A stretch of DNA of 64,000 nucleotides from Phaseolibacter flectens ATCC 12775 (GTDB taxonomy: Bacteria > Pseudomonadota > Gammaproteobacteria > Enterobacterales > Enterobacteriaceae). The translations under genes were made by a program, and so were the position numbers. This document shows, piece after piece, positions 57,489 to 64,000 of this stretch. The notes under the pieces are model-generated. The model did no database searches and had not been told where the DNA came from. It saw only the letters and a program-made list of their open reading frames with translations. The stretch spans positions 838-64,837 of the forward strand of contig NZ_KI912488.1 in NCBI RefSeq assembly GCF_000518745.1, given 5' to 3'. Position 1 is the stretch's first letter; each line of letters starts with the position of its first letter.

Positions 57489-58270
57489 TGTCCGGATTAA
57501 CCATTCGTCAACTTACGACAGGTTATCCACGTCAGCCTGTCATCGAGAATTTATCGTTACCGTTATTAGAGCGTGGCAAAGTCAATGTCCTGCTGGGACC
57601 GAATGGCTGTGGTAAGTCGACTTTACTGAGAGCCTTGGCAGGGCTTAATCCGGCGAAAGGCGAGATTTGGCTAGAAAAGGATGACCTCAACCGTATGGCG
57701 CTGGCAGACAAAGGAGATAAGGTGATTTATCTGCCTCAGAGTTTGCCAACAGGAGTTCATTTACAGGTATTAGAATCTGTGCTGGTGGCTGATCGTGCCA
57801 CCGGTCTGCGACAACAAAGTCGAAGTCCTCAGATGATTATGCAACTATTGTCGGAGTTAGGGATTGACCATTTGGCTTTGCGTTATATGGATAGGCTGTC
57901 TGGCGGTCAGAAACAAATGGTGGGTCTCGCGCAATCACTGGTACGAGATCCTGACCTGCTGCTCTTGGATGAACCACTCAGTGCGCTTGATTTGAACTAC
58001 CAGTACCATGTCATGAGTCTGATTAGTCGGGAAACCCAAGCGCGAAACATGGTCACTGTCGTGGTCTTGCACGATATCAATATTGCTCTGCGCCACAGTG
58101 ACCATGTTGTCATGATGAAAGCGGGGGAGATCATTGCCAGCGGCAGCCCACAGCAGGTGATTAATCCAGATAATTTGGCGACTGTCTATGGTGTGAGGGC
58201 TCGAGTAGAACACTGTTCACTGGGCATCCCTCAAGTTCATATTGATGGGCTAACCAGTGAAAACCTTTAA
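57488..58270 (+). CDS. ABC importer ATPase (FecE/BtuD type)
   Basis: ATP-binding subunit of 260 residues. Walker A GPNGCGKST (about 37-45), signature LSGGQKQ (about 137), Walker B LLLLDEPLSALDL (about 156-168) and switch His in VVLHDINIALRHSD are all present. It overlaps the permease start-stop. It ends four bases before convergent mmuM. Confidence 0.92.
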   Translation: MSGLTIRQLTTGYPRQPVIENLSLPLLERGKVNVLLGPNGCGKSTLLRALAGLNPAKGEIWLEKDDLNRMALADKGDKVIYLPQSLPTGVHLQVLESVLVADRATGLRQQSRSPQMIMQLLSELGIDHLALRYMDRLSGGQKQMVGLAQSLVRDPDLLLLDEPLSALDLNYQYHVMSLISRETQARNMVTVVVLHDINIALRHSDHVVMMKAGEIIASGSPQQVINPDNLATVYGVRARVEHCSLGIPQVHIDGLTSENL

Positions 58271-58273
58271 TAA

Positions 58274-59233
58274 TTAAGGCGAACCTGATGTGATAGCGTT
58301 GAGGGCTTGACTCAACGCTTTGATATCATCAGGGGTTGTACGGCAGCATCCGCCGACAATTTTTACTCCCGATGCCAACCATGGGTTAAGGTAATCGGTG
58401 AGTGACTGACATGTCTTGCCGTTGGCATGCCATTGTTTACTGTTCGCGTCATAACTCTCCCCTGAATTTGGGTAAACAATCAGGGGCAAATCCGTCAACG
58501 TTTGCAAATATTGTAAGGCACGGGTGGTTTTTTCTAGCGCAATACAATTGATACCCATGGCAACAATGTGTGGGTGATCTTGCAATAACGTGACAACCTC
58601 TTTCAGGGGAGTGCCATCACTTAAATGTGTGTCGTCTTTCAGGGTAAAACAGAACCAAGCTTGCGCCGAGGGATAGTGTCTAATCAGCGTTGCTAACGCG
58701 GCAATCTCTTTGGCATTGGGTAAGGTTTCGCAGGCCAGTAAATCGACGCCTGCATCCAATAACGCTTCCAGTCTAGGCCGATGAAAATCCATAAATTGTG
58801 ATGTACTGCATTGATAATTGCCTGTGTACTCAGATCCATCTGCCAGCCATGCCCCATAAGGGCCGATAGAGCCTGCAACCAATAAGGGACGCGGATCGGT
58901 CTGATATTGCTGATAGCGATGGCGTGCTTCGATTGCCAGTGTGGCGCTACGGACAATCAAGTCTCGCGCTTCTATTTCGCTTACCCCATAATTGACTAAT
59001 CCGGGTAGGGTTGCTTGGTAGCTTGCCGTAATCGCGATATTGGCACCGGCTTGGAAATAATCAAAGTGAAGCTGCGAGATAGACTCTGGGTTGTTGATCA
59101 ATACCGAGGCTGACCAGAGTGAATCGGCAATCTGGCAGCCTCTCGCCTCCAATTCCGTGGCGAGGGCGCCATCCAGAACAAGACAAGGTGTTTCCTTAAG
59201 GAGAGAGGTTAAGCATGTCTTATACGTCATCAT
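58274..59233 (-). CDS. mmuM: Homocysteine S-methyltransferase
   Basis: Zinc enzyme of 319 residues transferring a methyl group from S-methylmethionine to homocysteine, making two methionines. The TIM-barrel family blocks [35 protein letters not shown] and [12 protein letters not shown] (zinc cysteines, about 296-307) are present. An AAGGA lies before tandem ATGs (59233, 59230). It overlaps the end of mmuP by about 14 bases, so they are coupled in one operon. Confidence 0.94.
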   Translation of the reverse strand: MMTYKTCLTSLLKETPCLVLDGALATELEARGCQIADSLWSASVLINNPESISQLHFDYFQAGANIAITASYQATLPGLVNYGVSEIEARDLIVRSATLAIEARHRYQQYQTDPRPLLVAGSIGPYGAWLADGSEYTGNYQCSTSQFMDFHRPRLEALLDAGVDLLACETLPNAKEIAALATLIRHYPSAQAWFCFTLKDDTHLSDGTPLKEVVTLLQDHPHIVAMGINCIALEKTTRALQYLQTLTDLPLIVYPNSGESYDANSKQWHANGKTCQSLTDYLNPWLASGVKIVGGCCRTTPDDIKALSQALNAITSGSP

Positions 59234-60632
59234 GGTGTTCCTTGTGACTGGATTGGACGGTTTGATGGCGGCCCACCGTCAGATACCAACAGAGATAGCA
59301 GCAGGCGACGAAGGGAATACCACACCAAAGAGCAATACGTTGACTGGGATCGAACGCCAATCCCACGCAGGCCAACAGGCAGAAGATGGATCCTGCAATC
59401 GGTACCAGTGGATAACAGGGCGCGCGCCAGCACAGCTGTTCCACCTTTCCACCTTCGGCCAAAAATCGACGACGGAACTGGAAGTGTGCGGCACAAATAC
59501 TAAGCCAGACAACAACAACCGCAAATCCAGAGGTTGCGGAGAGAGCAACAAACACGGTATCAGGAGCGACAATACTGGAAATCAGTGCCAAGATCCCGCC
59601 CAGCATACTGACGCTGAGTGCGACCACCGGGATGCCCCTTGTGTTAACTCGCGCAAAGCAGGCTGGCAGCGTTTGCTGGTTAGCCAATGACCATAGCATG
59701 CGACCGGACGCATAAAGTCCAGAGTTCGCGGCAGATAAAATGGCGGTAAGGATCACCAGATTCATGATGTTGGCGGCATAGGGGATCCCCAGTTTTTCAA
59801 AGATGAGGACGAAAGGACTTTTCTCAACGCCCGCTTGTTGCATCGGGATCAGCGCCCCCAGAACGAGGACAGTTCCTAAGAAAAAGACCACTAAGCGAAC
59901 TAAGGTTGTGCGGATAGCCAGCGGGATCACGCGTTGAGGATTGGCCGTCTCTCCGGCAGCAATGCCGATAAGCTCGGTGCCTGAAAAGGCAAAATTGACC
60001 GCGACCATGGTCATTAAAATAGGCAGAATGCCATGGGGAAACCAACCTTTTTCGGTAAGATTATGTAGGCCAGGTACGCCCGTGGTCCCTTGCAAAGGGA
60101 TGAGTCCGATAATCGCAGCGCCACCCATCACAATAAAAGCAAGAATGGTGAGTACTTTTAAGAGTGAAAACCAAAATTCACCCTCAGCAAAAACTTTGGT
60201 TGAGACAATATTCATGGCATAAATCAGAAGAGAAAAAAGTAAGCACCATAGCCAGACTGGCACTTGGGGTAACCAGTATTGCATACAAAAGCCCGCTGCC
60301 GTGAAGCTAGAGCCGAGAGCAACCGTCCAAGTTAACCAGTATAACCAAGCGACGGTATAGCCAGTGGCGGGGCCGAGGTAACGGCTGGCATACACATGGA
60401 ATGCTCCGGTTTCTGGCATGGCGACGGAAAGTTCACCAAGACAGAGCATCACTAACCAGACAACAATCGCACCAATCAGATAAGCTAATACTGTTCCTGC
60501 GGCTCCAGTGGTTGAGATAATGTAGCCGGTATTGAAAAACAACCCTGTGCCTATTACTCCCCCCAAAGAGAGCATCACCAAGTGGCGAGTCTGCATGGTT
60601 CGTTTCAGTGAGCCTGTGTGGGGTTGTGGCAT
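59220..60632 (-). CDS. mmuP: S-methylmethionine permease
   Basis: APC-family inner-membrane transporter of 470 residues with about 12 helices. The sequence is strongly E. coli MmuP-like: [32 protein letters not shown]-type block [22 protein letters not shown] and the C-terminal [18 protein letters not shown]. It imports S-methylmethionine for MmuM. GAGGG lies before the start. A MetJ-type operator stands 25 bases upstream. Confidence 0.95.
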   Translation of the reverse strand: MPQPHTGSLKRTMQTRHLVMLSLGGVIGTGLFFNTGYIISTTGAAGTVLAYLIGAIVVWLVMLCLGELSVAMPETGAFHVYASRYLGPATGYTVAWLYWLTWTVALGSSFTAAGFCMQYWLPQVPVWLWCLLFSLLIYAMNIVSTKVFAEGEFWFSLLKVLTILAFIVMGGAAIIGLIPLQGTTGVPGLHNLTEKGWFPHGILPILMTMVAVNFAFSGTELIGIAAGETANPQRVIPLAIRTTLVRLVVFFLGTVLVLGALIPMQQAGVEKSPFVLIFEKLGIPYAANIMNLVILTAILSAANSGLYASGRMLWSLANQQTLPACFARVNTRGIPVVALSVSMLGGILALISSIVAPDTVFVALSATSGFAVVVVWLSICAAHFQFRRRFLAEGGKVEQLCWRAPCYPLVPIAGSIFCLLACVGLAFDPSQRIALWCGIPFVACCYLCWYLTVGRHQTVQSSHKEHHDDV

Positions 60633-60656
60633 GATATTTTAACCCTCTAAACATAT

Positions 60657-60672
60657 AGACATCTGAATGGCT
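60657..60672 (-). promoter_or_regulatory. MetJ-type operator of mmuPM
   Basis: Tandem met boxes AGACATCT-GAATGGCT, directly upstream of mmuP and almost identical to the boxes before mtnB. E. coli mmuPM is repressed by MetJ, so the site fits. Confidence 0.75.
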
Positions 60673-60984
60673 ATTTATACCGTTTGCTAAGTTAAAAATC
60701 AAAGCTAACCTGATATTTAAATAAAATTCATCGTTGTCCGAGATGAATACATAAGATTGGCGCGATCCCGCACAAATGATCTGGTTGGGTTTAGTTATAT
60801 TTGTAATACTTTAGAGACATATCCCAGTCTGCCAGACAAGTAGTTGAAGCGATACGTCGATCGGATACACTCGAATCGGTATCTGGAAAAGAAGAAACGG
60901 GCCGCAAGAAGGGATTGGCATTGTGTTCAGTCGAGTTGCATTGTGCTAATCCGCGGTAAGCCTATCAATAAGAGTGAGTGAGCA
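60673..60984. other. Divergent promoter region mmuP / fumA
   Basis: About 310 bases without a gene, holding the mmuPM and fumA promoters. GTGAG precedes fumA; no regulator site was identified for it. Confidence 0.5.
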
Positions 60985-62634
60985 ATGTCAAATAAACCAT
61001 TTCATTATCAGGATCCTTTTCCGATTAGCGGCGATGACACCGACTATTACTTACTGAGTAAGGAACATATTCAACTGTTGCAGTTTGACGGTCAGCCCGT
61101 ATTAAAAGTTGAGCCTGCTGCATTAACCTTGTTGGCACAGCATGCATTTCATGATACCTCTTTTTTATTACGCACGGCGCATCAGCAACAAGTTGCCTCA
61201 ATCTTAGATGATCCTGAAGCCAGTGATAATGATCGTTATGTGGCATTACAATTTCTACGGAACTCAGAAATTGCCGCCAGAGGTGTGCTTCCAACCTGCC
61301 AAGACACGGGAACCGCTATTATTGTCGGTAAAAAAGGCCAAGGTGTCTGGACCGGCGGCGGAGATGAACAGGCCCTATCACAGGGCGTATATAATACCTA
61401 TATCAGTGATAACCTGCGCTATTCACAAAATGCACCGTTAGACATGTACAAAGAAGTCAATACCGGCACCAATCTACCGGCGCAAATTGATTTGTACAGT
61501 GTTGATGGTAATGAATATAAATTTTTATGTATTGCGAAAGGTGGTGGCTCGGCCAATAAAACCTACCTCTTTCAAGAAACCAAAGCGTTACTTAATCCCA
61601 CTCGGTTAAAACAGTATCTCGTGGAGAAAATGAGCACATTAGGCACCTCCGCTTGCCCGCCTTATCATATTGCCTTTGTGATTGGTGGGACCTCGGCTGA
61701 AACCAATCTTAAAACCGTTAAACTCGCTTCCACACATTATTATGATAATTTGCCAACCTGTGGTAACGAATATGGTCAAGCCTTCCGAGATACCCAGTTA
61801 GAACAAGAATTATTGATGGAAGCGCAGCAATTGGGGATTGGCGCTCAGTTTGGTGGTAAATATTTTGCTCACGATATCCGAGTGATACGTCTTCCTCGTC
61901 ATGGCGCGTCTTGCCCGGTTGGTATGGGGGTCTCTTGTTCTGCTGATCGTAATATTAAAGGTAAAATTAATAAAGATGGGATCTGGTTGGAGAAATTGGA
62001 AACGAATCCGGCACGCTTCATTCCTGCTGAGTTGCAGCAAGCAGGAGAAGGGGAAGCGGTCAGTATTGATCTTAATCAACCGATGAAAGCCATCCTAGCG
62101 GAATTGGATCGTTACCCAGTCTCAACGCGTTTGTCACTGAGCGGTACCATTATTGTTGCGCGTGATATTGCGCATGCCAAATTGCAGGAATTACTGGAGT
62201 CCGGTCAGCCGTTGCCCGAGTATATTAAAAACCATCCCATTTATTATGCAGGACCGGCTAAAACGCCGACTGGCTATGCATCCGGATCATTAGGCCCAAC
62301 AACGGCAGGCCGAATGGATTCGTATGTGGATTTGTTGCAAGAGAACGGCGGTAGCATGATTATGCTGGCCAAGGGCAATCGCAGTCAGCAGGTAACGGAT
62401 GCTTGCCATAAACATGGTGGGTTTTACCTCGGCAGTATTGGTGGACCTGCTGCGGTGCTTGCACAGCAAAGTATTACCAAACTGGAGTGCGTTGCGTATC
62501 CGGAGCTGGGGATGGAGGCGATTTGGAAAATCGAAGTGAAAGATTTCCCAGCTTTCATTCTGGTTGATAATAAAGGGAATGATTTTTTCAAAAAAATTCA
62601 AGAAGATAGGTGTAAAGGCTGTGCGATGAGTTGA
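60985..62634 (+). CDS. fumA: Class I fumarate hydratase
   Basis: Iron-sulfur fumarase of 549 residues that interconverts fumarate and malate in the TCA cycle; the oxygen-sensitive [4Fe-4S] class, as E. coli FumA/FumB. Cluster cysteines are in [11 protein letters not shown] (about 105), and near 224 and 318 ([16 protein letters not shown]); [24 protein letters not shown] and [11 protein letters not shown] form the substrate site. The gene could be called fumA or fumB; with no dcuB beside it, fumA is preferred. Mqo elsewhere in the window uses the product malate. Confidence 0.93.
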   Translation: MSNKPFHYQDPFPISGDDTDYYLLSKEHIQLLQFDGQPVLKVEPAALTLLAQHAFHDTSFLLRTAHQQQVASILDDPEASDNDRYVALQFLRNSEIAARGVLPTCQDTGTAIIVGKKGQGVWTGGGDEQALSQGVYNTYISDNLRYSQNAPLDMYKEVNTGTNLPAQIDLYSVDGNEYKFLCIAKGGGSANKTYLFQETKALLNPTRLKQYLVEKMSTLGTSACPPYHIAFVIGGTSAETNLKTVKLASTHYYDNLPTCGNEYGQAFRDTQLEQELLMEAQQLGIGAQFGGKYFAHDIRVIRLPRHGASCPVGMGVSCSADRNIKGKINKDGIWLEKLETNPARFIPAELQQAGEGEAVSIDLNQPMKAILAELDRYPVSTRLSLSGTIIVARDIAHAKLQELLESGQPLPEYIKNHPIYYAGPAKTPTGYASGSLGPTTAGRMDSYVDLLQENGGSMIMLAKGNRSQQVTDACHKHGGFYLGSIGGPAAVLAQQSITKLECVAYPELGMEAIWKIEVKDFPAFILVDNKGNDFFKKIQEDRCKGCAMS

Positions 62635-63079
62635 GGGAATGATAAGACAGATTATTAAATAAAGTCAGATTTTTTGAGCTTTGCAGGTATTAGTTAATTT
62701 CAAATACAGTGAGAGCTAAAGCTGAATAATTTTGTACCATATTGGGATGTTAAATTTATTGATTAGGAATAAGGTGAGTGCCATATTAATATTGAAGATA
62801 AAATCTAACCTTTTGAATTAGTAGATTTTATTTCCCATTTAGTACATTCATACGTTTTAAAATGCAGTTATAGTGGATGCGGAAGAACTCGATTGTAACT
62901 GCTTTGTCTGATATTCTATCATTCTCTTAATGAGAATTGTCAGAATCACTTAACAGCTCATCACTGGTCAAGAATAGCCAAATAAGAGGCTGAAAATGAT
63001 TGTCTATACCAAACTATTGAAGATGGTATACACTAAAATCATTGTTAGTCATGGGATAATATTGGATATGTGATGCCAA
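62635..63079. other. AT-rich spacer before the polysaccharide operon
   Basis: No gene. It should hold the promoter of the operon beginning at rfbB. Confidence 0.5.
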
Positions 63080-63091
63080 GGCGGTAGCGTG
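63080..63091 (+). promoter_or_regulatory. ops / JUMPstart element (RfaH recruitment)
   Basis: GGCGGTAGCGTG is the exact conserved core of the ops element in JUMPstart leaders. RfaH binds it on the non-template strand of paused RNA polymerase and suppresses polarity in long polysaccharide operons. It lies 93 bases before the rfbB start. Confidence 0.92.
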
Positions 63092-63184
63092 GATTTTTAA
63101 TCAAGAGCAATTATGTTGTATATTAATTAACCTACATGCCGAGTCGTTTTTGTCGCCTGATAATGAATTAATCGAAGAGTAACT

Positions 63185-64000
63185 ATGCGAAAAATTTTAA
63201 TCACTGGTGGAGCCGGGTTTATTGGATCTGCTGTAATACGTTATGTACTTCAGTCCACGGCTGATACAGTTATTAATGTAGATAAACTTACCTATGCTGG
63301 GAATCTCGAGTCTCTTGCCCCTATTTGTCACTGCGAGAGATACTATTTTGAACAAGCTGATATCTGTGATGCCACACGGATGGAAGCGATCATTGAACGC
63401 TATCAGCCAGATGCTGTGATGCATTTAGCAGCGGAAAGCCATGTTGATCGTTCAATTACTGGGCCGGCTGAATTCATTAATACTAATATTGTGGGAACAT
63501 TTGTATTATTAGACGTATGTCGCAGATACTGGGATAGATTGCAAGGAGAAGCAAAAGAGCGCTTTCGATTTCAACATATCTCTACCGATGAGGTATTTGG
63601 CGATTTACCTTCTCCAGATGAACAATCCTCGGAGATTAAGTTCTTTACTGAAACTACACCCTATGCACCGAGTAGTCCTTATTCTGCATCTAAAGCCTCG
63701 AGTGACCATTTAGTTAGAGCTTGGGGAAGAACTTATCATTTTCCAGTCATTGTAACAAATTGTTCAAATAATTACGGACCTTACCATTTTCCTGAAAAGC
63801 TAATTCCATTAATGATCATCAATGGTTTAGAAGGTAAAGAATTGCCGATTTATGGTGATGGGGATCAAGTTCGAGATTGGCTGTTTGTAGAGGATCATGC
63901 CCGTGCTTTATACACCGTTATGTGTAAAGCACAGGTAGGTACAAGTTATAATATCGGCGGCCATAATGAGAAAAAAAATATAGAAGTTGTTAAAGCGATA
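63185..64000 (+). CDS. rfbB: dTDP-glucose 4,6-dehydratase (3' end outside the window)
   Basis: Short-chain dehydrogenase-fold enzyme making dTDP-4-keto-6-deoxyglucose, the precursor of rhamnose and other deoxysugars in O-antigen. 272 residues are visible of an expected 355-360. The NAD motif [11 protein letters not shown] (about 7-17), the [11 protein letters not shown] block, the catalytic STDEVFGD (about 135) and the YSASK pair (about 167) are intact. The ops element upstream and its position as first gene point to an O-antigen or capsule operon; an rffG role in enterobacterial common antigen is less likely because the wec genes are absent. Truncated by the window edge. Confidence 0.94.
   Translation, partial: MRKILITGGAGFIGSAVIRYVLQSTADTVINVDKLTYAGNLESLAPICHCERYYFEQADICDATRMEAIIERYQPDAVMHLAAESHVDRSITGPAEFINTNIVGTFVLLDVCRRYWDRLQGEAKERFRFQHISTDEVFGDLPSPDEQSSEIKFFTETTPYAPSSPYSASKASSDHLVRAWGRTYHFPVIVTNCSNNYGPYHFPEKLIPLMIINGLEGKELPIYGDGDQVRDWLFVEDHARALYTVMCKAQVGTSYNIGGHNEKKNIEVVKAI

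Overview
This window is chromosomal DNA of a member of the Enterobacterales. The evidence is the gene order hdfR-maoP-yifB-ilvLGMEDA with convergent ilvY and divergent ilvC, and the block gor...rlmJ-prlC-rsmJ-uspA-pitA-yhiN. Both match the Escherichia coli arrangement except for insertions and missing genes. Base composition looks moderate, with two clearly AT-richer, gene-poor stretches (about 31.9-36.9 kb and 47.7-50 kb). I cannot fix the genus from sequence reading alone. No rRNA, tRNA or CRISPR array was recognised.

Layout. 1-1.7 kb: a hexanucleotide repeat running off the left edge, two diverged IS-like fragments and otherwise decayed DNA. 1.7-4.7 kb: hdfR, interrupted by one amber codon, then maoP with a candidate maoS site, and yifB. 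5.1-14.2 kb: the complete isoleucine-valine pathway, with leader peptide and attenuator, ilvGMEDA, the regulator ilvY and ilvC, and IlvY-type dyads between ilvY and ilvC. An 11-G run lies inside ilvA. 14.3-25.2 kb: membrane and transport genes (yhjD, ybdJ-like, mntP with a MntR-like box, crcB, a one-piece ABC exporter, yqhA, an EamA carrier, a DUF2946/PepSY pair) plus the respiratory malate:quinone oxidoreductase mqo. 25.2-30.4 kb: a three-subunit membrane-bound sugar-acid dehydrogenase of the gluconate 2-dehydrogenase type, with a divergent LacI-family regulator and a strong palindrome between them.

30.5-45.3 kb: gor, then an AT-rich gene-poor island carrying two unrecognised small proteins (62 and 191 aa), then rnz, rlmJ, prlC, rsmJ, uspA, pitA and yhiN. 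A perfect 34-bp palindrome separates pitA from uspA. 46.4-54 kb: an MHS-type transporter, a LysR regulator, a small possibly secreted orphan, an orphan dcm cytosine methylase with no vsr beside it, a FAH-family hydrolase and an ACS-type transporter. 54-60.7 kb: mtnB and the S-methylmethionine pair mmuP-mmuM, each preceded by the same MetJ-type tandem boxes. Between them is a divergent iron-chelate/cobalamin-type ABC importer with Fur-like sequences in its intergenic region. 61-64 kb: class I fumarase, then an ops/JUMPstart element and the start of rfbB. This marks the beginning of an RfaH-dependent surface-polysaccharide operon that leaves the window on the right.

Most genes are conserved housekeeping genes and no complete new system was found. 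The points most worth following are the hdfR nonsense codon, the poly-G tract at the IlvA cofactor loop, the shared MetJ operators, the MntR-like and Fur-like boxes, the 34-bp palindrome, and the two orphan proteins in the AT-rich island.
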